64,000 bases of DNA, taken from Cercis canadensis (taxonomy: Eukaryota; Streptophyta; Magnoliopsida; Fabales; Fabaceae). The stretch covers positions 1,674,120 to 1,738,119 of the forward strand of contig QAOA01003946.1 of the NCBI GenBank assembly GCA_003255065.1, in the 5' to 3' direction. A program made the position numbers and the translations under genes. The notes beneath the pieces are model-generated. The model was not told the origin of the DNA. It saw only the letters and a list, made by a program, of their open reading frames with translations, and made no database searches. Every line of letters starts with the position of its first letter. The stretch's first letter is position 1. Of this stretch, positions 11,483 to 25,983 are shown one piece after another.

Positions 11483-14400
11483 TTACTTCCAGAGCTTGAC
11501 GAACTTGTCATGACTGGCCGAAGCAACCAAACCAGTTGCAGTCGACACAGCCAATGCAGCAATAAGTCCTTCATGAGCAGACAATGTCATTGTCTTGTTC
11601 TCGGTCATGTTCCACAGCTCCAAAGACTGCATCATTTACCAAGAGTAACAAGTCAAAATCAAACCCATTCCTCCATAACATTGTAATAGGTATGAATAAA
11701 AGATCGGAAAAATTATATTTCAGTGTACAAGTACAAACAGATTATTGTGGAAAACATAACATACTACACCAAAAGGAAACAAAATAATAGAGAAAGGGCC
11801 TTGACTTGCCTGGTAACAGCCAATGACCAGCAATGAAGGATACGTTGGATGGAAAACACACGAGTGAAACTTATTACCATTACAGCTTAGCTCATGAACA
11901 CATTCCCCTTCATTCCCTGTTCCAAGAGTCCAAACCCTGACAGAGTCCTCACTGACAGATGCCAGGAACTCCCCAGAAGGGTCCCAGCACACAGAATGTA
12001 CTGGCTTTGTATGCCCCTAAAATAATAGTGCCACATTCCAAAGAAGGAAGTCAGCAGTGCTCTTGGGACAAAACATGCAGCAAGAAAATAATTCAACATC
12101 ATCAAGAAATAAATTCAATTGCTAAAGTTTACAAGACACCCAATCCATAGTGTAGGAAATTTAATATACATGGAATATGTCATCCTTTTTCCTTTTCTTG
12201 AAGTGACTTATTTTGATATCCAGAAAGGATGACAAGTGTTCAAGAAGAAATGCAATTCTCATTGCTTATACTACATCTTGTAAAGAAATTTACAAAAGAC
12301 AATGTCAACCAACCTGTAATGAATACCGGCATACTTGTGTCTCCACATCAAGTATAGAGACAACATTCTCTGCAGCTGCAGCAAGGTACCTTCCTAAACG
12401 GGGTTGAAATCTCATCTGGGCAGTGCCACCCTAATCAGCAAGAAAATTATCAGTGCAACAAACTAAGATGAATAGACCATCATTCCAGTCAACACTCATA
12501 CAAAACTAAGATGAATACACCCCATCAGTGCCACCCTAATCAGCAAGACAATTATCAGCGCAACAAACTAATATGAATACATCTAGACTCATACAAAACA
12601 GAGGCATGCATATAAAACAAGACAATAATGAATTTGTATAAGACTTTTTATTTTTGATAGAAGAATTTATATAAGATTCTACCTTAGAGACCCTAGCACA
12701 GCTGCCATTGTTTATACTCCAAAATCGTATCTCACCATCCCCATCACAAGAGCAGATAAGGTCATCTTTATTTGGGTGAAAATCTAGAGACATAACAGAT
12801 GCAGAATGTCCTGTAAAGGTCCGAAGCGAGTACCCAGGCTGCATAGGTGAAAGTATATATTCAGATAAAGCAGAGTATCAACCAGAAAAACAACGACCCC
12901 TCAACATCAGGCGGAGTAAAACAAACGAGGCTAGTCTACAATCATTAACAGCATGCCAGCTAATAGAGAGACACAACATTTCATTCACACATATACAAAA
13001 ACAAACCTTGCACAAATATGAATAAATCTATAGAAAAATTAATCTAGCAATCTGAAATTGAACTTAGATCACATGATCTTCAACACAAGATCATTATATT
13101 TCAGAACATCAGAATCTGTGATGTAATTTGACATCCACATTAGATGCAACACACAATCAATAAACATTCGAGGGGTAGAGTTATAAAACAACAATATCTT
13201 GCAGTGTACCATATTTCAAGCCCCTAGATGCGCAAAACAAGCACGTGAATCAATTTTATTATCTCAATATGTACTAATGTTTAAACAAAGATGACTATCA
13301 ATACATATCTGTAACTTCCCAGCATGTCACATTTCCATGGCAGGGTATATCTTACACTTTTGATGCGCTTAATTGAGTTACTTAAAAATACATTCAGAAT
13401 CTATAAAATCAAGTTCTCAAAAACGATGTCCTCTTAGAGTGAAACAAGAAAGAAATATACTAACATTCTCAACATCCCAAACCCTGACAGTTTTGTCAAA
13501 TGAAGATGTTGCAAGACGTGCAACACTTGGACTGAAGCGGACATCAGTAATCAAAGATGAATGTTCTTCAAGAGTAGTTTTTTGCTTTAGAGAATCTGTG
13601 TACCATAAAACAGCCTGCATTACACGACCACAAAGAGAAAAAGGTCAGATATACTATGTGTAGACAGAACAAAAGACACAGAAGTTTAAAAGAATAAATT
13701 TTACATATTTGCAACTATTGTCAGGGCGTCAGTTTAACACTTTTAAGTACTAGATCAAATATGTTTTTCCAGAGTAATTCTTTAAATAACCTTTTTGTCA
13801 TGGCCGCCACTAGCAAGTAATTTTCCATCAGATGAGAAGTGGCAACATACGACTTTACTTGAGCTTGCTCGTATAGAATTTAGTTCAGCAAATGAGAAGC
13901 CTAGAAACCAAAGCAAATTTATTCCCTCAGAGTAAATCATACAATAAATAGCATAGCAACATTATGAAAATTTCACATTATACTAACAATAAATTTGACA
14001 TCATTATCTCACTTACAGCTCTTTATGCCAGTCAAGAAATTAAACAGTAATAAAGAATCCCAAGTAACAGAAATGAAACAGAAAAACACACCCATTCCAA
14101 ACTATATCACTAACAATATATGGTAATGAATAAAAAGGATGTGAACATGTACAGACTCAATATTCTCGAGTGTATTAAGTAATTACATTATATTAGTTGT
14201 TAACAGAGTTCATAGAAAGAATGCAGTTGGCATGTGATTGCTACTTAAAATTTGTAGTCCATAATAATTTACCATAAATAGATGGAATATCTGTGTACAG
14301 AAAAGATTGCAAAGTATTGCATCAAATCAAGGGGAAATTTTGACATTAACTTGTGAAAACAGCTCAATAGAGTTTTAGGATGATGCCAAAGAAATTATGG

Positions 14401-17400
14401 TCAACAGAAATAATGGTGTTTACTGCACCTTTGCTTACATCCATACAACGACCAGGATCTCTAGGGTCCGCATCATCATGGGATAAAAAAGACTCAACAT
14501 TATCATCAAGAGATCCATCCTCCACAAAACGATCCATGTCAGCCTGCAATTCAAGATCCTTATCATCCCACTGCCAAAATGGAATGGCAATGAGTCCACA
14601 TGCAAGGAACTTATTATTCCTTCCATTAATGGAACTGCATAGAAAAGACACTTACCAACTGGTTTGAAGGTGATGTCAACGTTCCAGTGCCATCAGTGCC
14701 AAACATCATTAGAGGCTTTGAAGAACTACCACTATGAGGCATAGCAGGCATTGACATCACATCTCCTGGCGTATGAGTTGAAGGAGTTGATGGTGCTGAA
14801 CTAGGAGATGGGCCCGCTGTATTTGCTGTTCCCGAGCTATTGGCAGGACCAGAAGAAGATACAGGCTGCTTTCTCTTTCTCCCAGTCTGGTTTTTGGAAA
14901 CCTTAAAATGCAGTTGGGAAAATAATGTTAGGAACCTATTTCAGACTCTAATAAGGTTAATATATCAGATGTTAGCCAAATTCAGGGACCTAGGATGGTT
15001 CTTCAGAAAAAATTTCAAGCCATTTATAATTATTTTCAGCATTAGAAAAAGGTAATTTACAAGGAAACCAAAAGGGAGTTGGAATTGCATTTCGGACAAT
15101 CGTAAAAGCAAAACAAATTACCCCCTCTAATTGTTGCCTCACAAACGGATCATCACTTACATTTATGATGCTTCAGGTTAAGGAAATTGATTTTTTTTAT
15201 TTTTATTTTTTTGATAAAAAAGATAATTGATTTTTGAAATACTTGAGTTCAAAAACAGTCCATTAAAGGGCAAGCAAAAAAAAACTCACTACCCTTTATG
15301 GATTTCCAACTACTTCCTCACTGCTTCTTGGTCAAATCATAATACATACCATTAAAGTCTAATTGTGTGTTTTCTTAACACATACAATAAATCTATCGCT
15401 CAAGGATTCCATAAGAAATATAGAACCAAGAATTAAGCATTGCTCAAATATGGATGTTGTAGAGACAACCAAAAAAGGACTGACCTGATCATTCCCTCGG
15501 AACGAGTTTGAGATGCTACCATCCACAGTGACACTGCCACCACCACCCACTTTATCTTGCTGATGCATGTTATGATTTGAAGTCTGAGATTGCTGATTTG
15601 AAAGAGCATGCTGCGGAAGTTGCTGCTGCTGTGGATTGGTGCTCTGCTGTTGTTGATGTTGCAGCTGTACCTGAGCCAATTTTAACTGCACAGATAAAAC
15701 TCTACAATTTTGTAAAACTTGAAACATGTAATCAAGTAAGAAGCACATAAAGAGTAACAGTTCAACAAATTAAGAAAAAACTAGAAGTGAAGATGGAACA
15801 ATGATTAGAAGATAACCAGCACCTTCATTATCATATCCGTATCTCCACGAGGCAAAAGAGGGCCACCAGCTTGAAGAGGTGATCCAACATTGGAAACCAC
15901 ATCACCGACAGGATTTGAAAGACCATCCTTATTAAGGCCCATATTCCTGTTATTCAATAGCATTCTGAGTCTTCTACTCTCATCACTGCCAGATGGCGAT
16001 GCCAGATTCTGTTGTGCAAGCAAAAGCTGTTGCTGATGCTGTGGTGTCAACATTTGAAGTTGATGAAAGGGCTGAGGAGCCTGTATAAATGGCTTTTGCT
16101 GCTGCAGAAGACCAGAGCGTAGCTGATCCAACCCCTAACAAGGGAAACAAAAAAACTAAAGCAGTGAAACTAAATTACTTAATTGCTTGGTTTAACAATG
16201 TACGATCTTGAGGTGGTATAGAACTTGGTACGGTGCAAATAAAGAGGGTTTTGTAGGGTTCAAAATTATGAGCAGAGGATGCTCATGCACCAAAGAAGGC
16301 TCAAGTCAACCACAGTTCTGAAGAAAGGTGTATGATTTATGTCTACAAGTGATGATTGAGTTTAAGAAGACAGGACATAATCACCACAATTATAAATGTA
16401 ATTTAACTAATTAAAAAATGGAAATGAGAGAAAAATACTCACTGTGAGTGGCCACCCTTTTAGAGTCAAATTGTTGCTACCTTGATTAGATCCTGACACA
16501 AGAAAATCCTTTGTTAATTTAATCTATGTGCTAGGATAGTCATAAAACATCGTGAAGCTTAAACATCAAATTGAAAAATATACTCAGCCCATGGGATTTA
16601 CAAAAAAATTGGAAAGAACAGACTAAGAGAAAATTAATTCCATCATACCACCAATTTCCAAAGGAAGAACACAAGTCAGTTACAGTAGGGAAAGAAAATG
16701 AGTGGAGAATACCAGGAATTCCCATCAAAGATCCTTCAGGACCTGCAGCTCTTGGATTTAAAACAGGATTGATCTCAGGCTTTATATCCTGATTTAAAAT
16801 GGCACGTCAGAGGACAACTAGTAAGAAAGAGAAGAAGCGACGAAATCACTCCAAGAAAGCCTATACCATACCGGAGTAGATCCTGGTAATTGCTGACTAC
16901 GACCTTGAACTTGTGGAGACATTCCACCAGCAGCACCATGCAACACTTGCCTGAAATTAAGAAATTTGGTGGTAACAAAGTCAACACCCAGAGCTATAGA
17001 GGATATCAGATGATAGCACAACTAATTAAACATCAAATCACTGTTCATTCTTCAAGGCACTGAATGAGTGAATTCATTATATCATGAATTCTCGTACCTC
17101 CCCTACCCCACCCCCATTAACAAATTTACTATGAGATACCCATTTACTCCTTTACATTAATGAAGTAAGCTTACACCCTCGTGCTATTCAGATCAAACTT
17201 ACATTAGCTCTACTTTCAGCCACAGATTATTCAACCTTATGTACCCATTATTTCCAGGATGCCGAATATCAAGCATGCTAGTTTATTTTTAAAGACTGAA
17301 AATAATAAGCAATTAAAGCTAAGATTTAGAGAAAATCACCCTGAAGGCTGGCCAGAAGCTGCAGCTGACTTCAATATTGAGGCATGATTTGGGTCCAAGA

Positions 17401-17884
17401 GTTGACCCATGTTCTCACCAAATCTTTGCTGTAGGAAATACCAAAAGATAGATATGAATCTGTATTTTAATAAGAATACCAGTAGTTTTTCAGATTATTA
17501 GAAGACCAGAAGATCCCGTTACCTTCATTGCTGCATCATCCAAAGAATCCCTCTGGAGGGGCAGTTTTAGCCTTTCCTCATACATCTTTGCTGCTAAAAC
17601 ATTTGCAGTTCCAGGGTTCTGCCGCATGGGTGGGTCATTTCCTCCTAACCCATTGGTGGTGCCATTTAGGAGATGAGCCCCATCCCTTCGCTGCTGTTGT
17701 TGCGGTGGAGGCTGTTGTTGCTGCTGCTGTGGTTGCTGTTGTTGCTGCTGTTGCTGTTGCTGCTGCTGATGCTGTTGCTGTTGCTGTTGTTGAGCATGCC
17801 TCTGTAACAGAAGCTGTTGCATCTGCATGTGCTGCTGCTGTTGCTGCTGCTGCTGCTGTTGATGCTGTGACTGCTGGGGTTGCG

Positions 17885-17924
<40 letters not shown>

Positions 17925-19922
17925 CTGCTCCCTTGCCTTAATTAACTGTGTCTGCAAATGCAGTTTCACATAGCATAAGATTGAAGTAATACCCCATTTT
18001 CATTGTTCTTGGGAATTCACATGCAAGATTGCAAATCCCAGTACGCCATCAATTTCTTAAGTACAACAAAGATATCAAATAGGTAACTGAATAGCTATAA
18101 AAAACCAACTTAACAGGCTAAGACAAATTTTCCAAAGTAAAATGAGTGGTCTTTTATGCCTCAGATAAAAATTCAACTCAACTTAGTCTATAATTTCTGC
18201 AGCTTCGCAAAGGAATTAAAGCAATTGAAGTCAGAGCATTTTGATTAATTAGCACCACAGCCTAGCAGAAGAGTCTCTCCAAATATATAAGCACATGTGA
18301 ACAGGTTATAGTAGATTAAAAACAAGTCTGAAAATGAAGAGGAAAAATAAACTCTCATCACAAATTGGATAAAAATCATAAACCAAGCATGGAAAGTGAA
18401 TTTATTACTAGTAGAGACACCTTCATAGACTTTCTAACTCATTAAGTACCAAAATAATCAGGTTCACAATTTTATTATTTAATTTCCATAAATAAACAAT
18501 TAAGGTTGTATTTCCACTACAAGTGTACAGGACAAAAAAATAATAGTTTGCTGTATCCAAGTTATGATTTTCTCCAGGAAAGAAATTATAACATGAAAAA
18601 AAATCCTAGAAAAACCATAACCACCTTAGACATAAAATAGACCCGTAATCACAGCATCAAATAAAATATTGCAGCACTAAATCATATAGCTAGTCATCTC
18701 GTCAGCAAATTAATTACCCTTCAGCAATATTATTCTATAAGAGTTCATTCCAAGAAAAATCCTGACTTTCCATGACAGCTAAATTTTACAAAGCATGAAA
18801 GTAAAAGCAATCCAAATCAGTCATCAATTAAGAGGTTCAATTAGGCTTGCTTGGGGACCTGAAAGTTTTACTCCATGGAAAGTATAAACTTCATCATAGA
18901 ATACATGGAAAGGGATCTGGACACTCATTAGACTGCAAATCACATTCAATCCCATAACATTATATTGTCACAGAACTCCATTTTTGTGTCTAATTTCTAG
19001 CACCCTCCTCCTAATCAAATCCAGTCTGAAGAAGGACATCCAATATGAACACAATGACTTGTTTCCAAACCAACCAACCTCAATATAAGATGCAGCAACC
19101 TCTGAGTGCTTCTCATTAGTCCTGGCAATAAATATATCCCAGAAAACTGACCACCACTCGAAAAGAAAACCTCCTGGGGCATCTATAGCTGCAAACCGAT
19201 ATTGCCATAACCAAAAACAGTCAAATTAGTAAAATGCACAGGGCATAAATGTGGGGGCGCGGGGAGAAAGAAAGAAAAGCCACATTTAAATCCAGATTTT
19301 ATTTCTTTGCTACGGTACTATTTCTGAGTAACTCACCAACAGGATCCGAGGATACTTTTCCTTCAGCTTGAAAAGCCTGAGCAGAAGCCTTCAAATCCCT
19401 CTTTACTAGGTAATCGTGGATGTAAACATCTAACCTGATATTTCATAGTGCAAGAACAAGTTTAATCAGTCCTCGGTAGATTTGGGGAAGAAAGTTTAAA
19501 TCTTTACATCCATTAGACACAAAATGGATAACAAATGCTGGTGAACTACTGTAGTAATAGACATGAAACATAAATATCGCGACCCAGATGCGAGAGCCAA
19601 AGGTCACTAGCCAAAAGTGACAATTTTGTTGAATGTAAACCCCCTTAAACTTGCAGAGAGGGGAAGAAAACCCTAGGATACCCAGCATAATAAGTTCATA
19701 CATTTACAAAATACAGGACATATATAGCCGAGGGAGTAAAACTAAGCTCGAATCGGAAAACCCCAGGAATATTTGCAGCCCAGGAACCCAGAACCCAAAT
19801 CAACAGAGAAAGGGAAGTAAGAAAGGAAACTAATTGAGATTGAACCACAACCCAAACACAAAAAATGGATGAATACGAAAAGAAACTTACATCTTATCAG
19901 CTTCCCAGTTAGTCTGAGACAT
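11483..19922 (-). CDS. LUG: LEUNIG transcriptional co-repressor
   Basis: LEUNIG is a nuclear Groucho/Tup1-type co-repressor. It works with SEUSS-type adaptors to repress target genes such as AGAMOUS during flower and meristem development. Coding exons, 5' to 3': 19891-19922, 19337-19434, 19079-19188, 17523-17951, 17340-17428, 16872-16950, 16713-16788, 16443-16492, 15823-16134, 15485-15685, 14656-14901, 14429-14570, 13791-13900, 13465-13614, 12683-12838, 12314-12430, 11810-12016, 11483-11626. They join in frame to 915 aa; Arabidopsis LUG is about 930. Residues 1-80 form the LisH/LUFS domain, starting [20 protein letters not shown]. Residues 81-223 are dominated by glutamine. A second Q-rich, low-complexity region spans about 322-575. 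The C-terminal third holds WD40 repeats ([38 protein letters not shown]). The MSQTNWE start favours LUG over LUG-HOMOLOG. Exon 17 uses a GC donor. No lesions seen. Confidence 0.93.
12421..12578. repeat. 105-bp-offset direct repeat duplicating a LEUNIG splice acceptor
   Basis: Positions 12421-12473 and 12526-12578 are near-identical copies, both starting CAGTGCCACCCTAATCAGCA. On the coding strand each contains the branch/acceptor region CTGATTAG plus the first 10 bases of exon 16 (GGTGGCACTG). The real exon uses the copy at 12421-12430. The other is an intronic decoy. Confidence 0.85.
17698..17935 (-). repeat. CAG/CAA trinucleotide tract encoding polyglutamine
   Basis: Within LEUNIG exon 4, about 80 codons are mostly CAA/CAG, broken by P, H, S, M, L, R and A residues. 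Pure glutamine runs reach about 14. The mixed CAG/CAA codons make it an imperfect microsatellite that should vary in length between alleles. Confidence 0.9.
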
Positions 19923-22900
19923 GCTGTCAGAAGCACAAGCTGACCCAGTAGAGGACAATATTGAGAAATACTCAGGAAATGACTTGTTCTGCTCTCAACG
20001 TTATCGAACCCAGAAGTGAAAAAACTTCAATTTCCTTGCTACAGCAGAAGCTGGAAGCATACGACAAAAATGGAGACACTGTAGATAGAGAGGAAGGCAG
20101 AAGGGGAGGGGGGAAGGAAATCCAACGGATGAACAGAAGCGATGCCTCAAGTTTTAGCAAACATGGAAAATAACATTTCCGATTACAACTATATCATTAT
20201 TAATCATTAATCAATATTTTAAATTGGGAAAATGACTAGAAAAATAGGTAGAGATACCTTGAACCAAAAAATTAATTTTTGTTTGAGAGCTTATTTTTGG
20301 TTTTTCAATTTTATTTATTTTGCTTTATGCAAACTGAAACCTTTTTCTGACGGCTTTGGTTGGATGGAGTTGCTGTTGCAGATATCATAATGGCATTCTC
20401 GATTTAATTTACTTATTCATCCCTTAAGTCCAATCAAATTTTCGAACATCGGTCAGACCCTAAATGACTAAACTAACCTTTTCATGTTCATTATTCACTG
20501 TTGTGTTCGGTTCAGAAGGTCAGTTATGTGTTAAGTTCATATGGGTAATTTTGTCATTTTCCTTGACTAAGCAACAGTTACTTTTCCATAGATCCCCTTA
20601 TATTTTAACGTAATTGTGAATGAACCCCAAGCGGGTGGCGCCTCCCGTAAAATTTCCAGAATCTGCTGAAGCCCATCTTCGCCTAACGCTAATCCTATAC
20701 TTTTGGTTTGGGTAGCCCAACCTAGTCAGATTCTTCTTTTTCCTTTTTGTGTTTTTATGTTTGAATAAAGTGGAACCTCGTTAATTTCTTAATCCTAACA
20801 TTTTTGAACAAATTTCATACCTTATACTTAAATAAAAGAATAAGAGGAAGAAAATGTGAGAGAAATACTTACCATATAGAAGAATGTGATAGTTTTAGCA
20901 AATGCTCATTTCAAGTTTTCAACTAATACATATAGGAAAAAACATGGTAATTAAATTGGTTTATTAAGTTAGTAAAAAATCTTATTTGGTTTTAAATATT
21001 AAAAAATTTCAATTTAACTCCTTCAAACTTACTTTTACATACTTCATTTGAGATTTAAGTAAATGACACGATTTTTCTATATTTTTTTTAAAGAAATATG
21101 CATTCAGTTTTTTTATTTAAAATAGAGTAAGACAATGTGGTATTGGTTGGCTATTTTTTCCTAAAGAAAGCCGACTACACCAAATAGGAGATATTATGTG
21201 AAAATTTTGCCTATATGAAAAAAAAATAAAAAATTAAGTGAGGACAATTAAAATATAAGTTAATTCAATTAAATTTAAATATAAAAATATATTTAGATTA
21301 TGAAACATTAAATGGATAATTAATGTGTAAATAGTATGACATATAAATTTTTTCGTAGTTTTATATACAAAAAAGTTTGAAGCAAGTAATGAAACGTAAC
21401 CAAAAACTAAATGTTATGCGAGGTCAATACAATTTTCTCTGAAATTTATCAAATGTGGGTGCGCTTTGTTTTTTTGGGTGGGATTCAATGTATGAATATT
21501 ACTATCAAATCAATTGACAATTTAACCCTTATGTATACTTGTCAATAATAACTTTTTGAAAGCAAAGTACTTACTGTTTTTTTCCCCTACCAGCTAATAA
21601 ATACAGAGTCAGATAATTACCACTTTTGAACTTTATTTTAATCTTAAGACAATCGTTGGAAATATTCTGGCACAAACTTAATGTGAATTTTTTTGTTTGA
21701 GAATTATGCTGCGGATAAAAAAAAATTACACAATTTTGTTAGGACCAAAAGAAAAAGAATATAGACAGAGAACGTGTAAAACGGCAACGGCAACGGCAGG
21801 CAAAGGTAACACGAGGGATGCGAAGTAGGAAAGTACAAACGACAAGACGTGAAAAAAGAAAAAACCAAAACAGGGACAGTGGATGGTAAAACACCTGATT
21901 ACGTCCAATCCAGAAACATCTTCCTCTTCATATCATGTTTCAACTATGAGCCAATAACAGATTGACACCTAAACAATACTGGAAGAACTCTTTTTTTTAC
22001 GGGAATTCTATGATACTAGATGAGTATGTCATATTACACTGACGTAGCAATTATACATAATTTTTATATTTTATTGAATATAAATATAATTTATTTTATT
22101 TTCTCAAATAAATTTAAAAATAATTAATTTATACACGTGTTATTTTTATATTAGCTAATCTCATATAGTATGACACACTACATAAATATGAAAAGTATTT
22201 AAGAAACCTCGTTTTTTTTTAATGCCCCCCTTAATACAAGTACTAGAAGAACCTGGATCGATGCCTCGTGTGGGGAATTACAGTACGAACAAAAAGCCCA
22301 GCCCATGATCTCACATGAAAATGGGCCACCCGTCACCCTTAATTACTCCGTAAGAACCGCAAAGCCCAACCCGAGGAAGATGATTCCGGACCCAAACTCG
22401 ATGCCCATATTAGAGGCCCTACAATTTTCTTTTTTGCTTTTATAAGATCAATTTTCTAATTTTTCCCATCATAGTACTTATTATATTCTAGTTTTTTTTC
22501 CCGTAATATGTTTTTATTATATTACCATTAGATAAATAAAGTTAAATTTTGAAGTTAAGAATATGAAATAGAAATTCAAATCTATGACCTAAATTTTTCT
22601 GAGACATTTTTAGACTGGTCCTTTATCTATATTATAAAACAAAAGTCATAATTATTGACATAAAATTACAATTGAAAAAAGGTTATTTGTTATAACTAAA
22701 CAAATATATAATTTAAAGTATCATTGTAGAATTAATTTATCGAAGGAGGTAGCATTGGTGGTGGGTGAAGTAGCTAGAGAAGAAGTAGAAGGAATGAAAG
22801 ATAATGAGAGGTGGAAAATATTAGTGAGAAGTCATTCTCTCACGGTGTTAAGGATGGCAATGAGGCGAGGTAGGCACTCCCATTCCCATTCTCGAAGTAC

Positions 22901-25900
22901 ATTCTTGGATCCATCTCCGGCCGGAGATTTTTCAACAGCCTCATTTCCGCCTCACTGAATGTCCATTTGCCCCATGTCTCGCTCCATTTACACATACAAC
23001 CATATTTTTCTTAAAAACTCTCAACCAAAATGACACCATTTTGACAAAAAAAATTTTTTTAGAAATTATGTAATGTATTATATCTATACATATATATTAT
23101 TTTATTTATGTACAATATGGGGTGTAAGGCGAGTAGTGACTTCTCCATCTCTTGCCCCATAAAATTATCCATTTTCATTCCCATATTCATTTTTTCTACT
23201 ATATACCCATACTCAACTGAGTAAAAATAACATAAGCCATAGGGTATGAGACAAATTGCCCTGGTTGGTGTAATATATCTCATTGTGTCAGCTTGAGGTA
23301 AGCAGCAGGAAAAGCAACATACCACTGAGATCAAGTGGGACCCATGGACCCTTTTTCTGCTATTTTATATTCTTCATTCTTAATTTTATATCATCATCAA
23401 CTCATCACCACCCAATACTAAATATACAACAACATAAAAACCAAGAGTCGTATTTATACGTACATAACGACAGACAGAATAGGAGAAGCTATCAGCTATC
23501 AGGTAGCTAGCGTTGTCGTATGTATGCGTGTGCACATGCATGTACAATAAAATTTCTCTCTTCTCTTTGCTTCTCTGATCTCATATAATAATAATCTTCT
23601 GCATATGGGGAAGTATGGCATGCATTCAGCACCATATATCGATCAGTGTTTGATCTCTGATCACTACCTATGCATGCCATGTCATGCCAATCTATCCTTT
23701 GCATAGATACGCCCCTGCCATTCATCGAGCTCTGCAACATTCCGCGCATCACTAGCGCGTGTATTTCACTGCTGTCGTTTTGGAAGACTTTAAGCAACAA
23801 ACGACAAGTCTGTGATCTGAAAAAGAGTGGGGATGTTTTGAGGGGGATGACGTCAGAGAAGCATGCAAAGAGTTATGAAATGAATCTATCAATGAAATAG
23901 GCTGCAGGTGCAGGGCGTGTGGAGAGAAGAGAAGAGAGATAGTTGAATAAAAAGTAAAGTACTGTAAAACCATGCAATCTAACTCTCAACTAGTCTCAAG
24001 CCCTCTCTCTATCTATCTCAGTTTCCTTGGTTCTGCAACTGCAAAAAAAAAAAAAAGGTCAGTACTCAGTAGTCAGTTTGTACTGAGAGAGGTGTGTGAC
24101 GTAAGAACCCCGTAAGGCGTGCATGGAAGCGTGTGATGGGGTTTTGGTGTGTTACTTGAAATTGAATGCATGCGTCATGCGTCAACTTGACCATTTTAAT
24201 GTTATCGTTTGTTAACTCTCTCTTTGGACTTTTTCTGCTCTTGTATCTTATCGACCATGCATGGACGAAACTTGACACCAACCCATCTTATAATCTTATT
24301 AACCGTCATATATATATGTTATGTATATATTAATATATATAGTCTATGGGTATTGTCTGTCTTATATCTTGCGGCACAGAGAGAGAAAAAGAGAGGGGAA
24401 TCTCTAATAGTATTTGGAATTGCATAGAGGCAGGGGAGGGGAAACTTGAATAGCATTGGCATTGCATCAATATATTGTCGATATGAGGGATTAGGTCTGA
24501 GATGTGTAATGTAGCTGAGCTGAGGAAGAAAGAAGCAGATATATACAGATATATGCAGAGCTGTCAATCGGAGTTCTGAGAGCTTCGTACAATTACAATC
24601 GTCGCTATGGAAATGGAAGAGAGTGGTCAGAGCCCCATCATTGTCTCAATTATCAGCGTGACACCCTGTGTGTGTGAGAGAGAGGGAAAGAGACTAGTTG
24701 TACATATATGGATTCGGGACCTTACTTGTTCTATGCCTCATTCCTATATATCACATTCTCATAAGCCATTCATGCTAATGCTAAAGCCTTGCGTGCCATA
24801 TGTCAAATTTCCACTCTCAACTTCTTTCCTTGTATACGTTTTTCAAAAAAAAAACCATGGTATAAACAATAACAATTGCACGATATATAAAATAAAGTAT
24901 TCGGAATGCTCTATGAAGAAAACTTTTGGAAGATCGACTCATTGCTAATTTTACTGCAATGATGTTTGTTATATACTAATTAAGTATACAATTGTACAAG
25001 CGGTGAAATTGTTAATATCAACCTTAAACTTGGTCCCAAAATTCTTCAAAACGTTACCTTATTCAAGACTAACCAAGTGAAAGTGAACGAGATCCGGGAC
25101 CAAGTAGTGAAAGCCTATATTTATTTGTTGCAGACGTCTCATCGAAGAACAATATCCTTTACTTCACCTTTTATATCATGCCGTCAATTTTTTTTTTTCT
25201 GTTCATTCTTCTCTTGCCCTTGGCAAAAGTTGTCACCAATTCCAAATGAAGTTATTTCAGCCTTCCACACGTTTTCCCAAAGACTCTTTACGCTTCATAA
25301 TTTCCATTATTTTGGGTTTCAACCTACCACTTTTTTTTGCCTTGCCTTGTATATATAAAATTCCCTTGATCGTTTGGAGGGCCTTATTTGACGCACCTGT
25401 GATGGAAAGCTGCAGGCACAGCCAGCAAGAAAATGGCTGCACTCAAAGGCTGCTCTGATAGATTTAAGAATCAAGTGTAATGCACGTGGAACACAAAAAC
25501 TATGAAGGGAAATACTGCAGCGAAATTTATGTAGGGAAAACATTTGCGTTCACACACCCATTAGAGTAAATGCATGCATTTGGCAAAATTTCCATATCAC
25601 TTACTATACGTTTTAAAAGTTTTTAATGCAAATAAAGAAGTGCTTTGTGACTCATAAGAGAGTTAGCTGAAGTTTAAACATGAACACACGCCTCACTTAT
25701 GCGTTAATGACTTCGTCTATGTAAGTCAATACCAAGTTTAAAAACCAAAGTCAAATATCAAGTTGTTGCATATGTTGAAACTAAGGTACATTCTATCTAT
25801 GACAATATTTTGCACAAAGCTAGAACTTAAGGAGAAGCAGCTATACTGCAATACAAAATTGTCCAATATACAGAAACTCTGGAGAAAAAACAGAACACAA

Positions 25901-25983
25901 GTACTACTGCCCATGTGATCCTAACACCGTATTTCTCATATGTTTCTTTTTCTTCTTTACAAAGTTTTCATAATTTCTTCGAT
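19923..25983. other. 6 kb without a supportable gene
   Basis: The part just above 19922 holds the LEUNIG 5' UTR and promoter, including a purine-rich stretch near 20090-20115. The rest is AT-rich with many short open frames, none with family resemblance. 23.3-25.5 kb is more complex in sequence, with CATGCA motifs and CT-rich stretches. It could hold a non-coding transcript, but I found no hairpin or mature sequence of a familiar plant microRNA. Confidence 0.5.

Noticed and set aside
17528-17941. Plus-strand 137-codon open frame rich in Ala and Val
   Set aside because: It is the antisense reading of the LEUNIG CAG/CAA tract; the repeat gives long open frames on both strands.
22010-22195. Possible MITE with TATGTCATA-type inverted ends
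   Set aside because: End similarity is short and broken; not better than expected in AT-rich DNA.
23507-25460. Several open frames and palindromic CATGCA stretches as a possible gene or microRNA locus
   Set aside because: No frame looks protein-like and I found no familiar mature microRNA sequence or convincing hairpin by eye.
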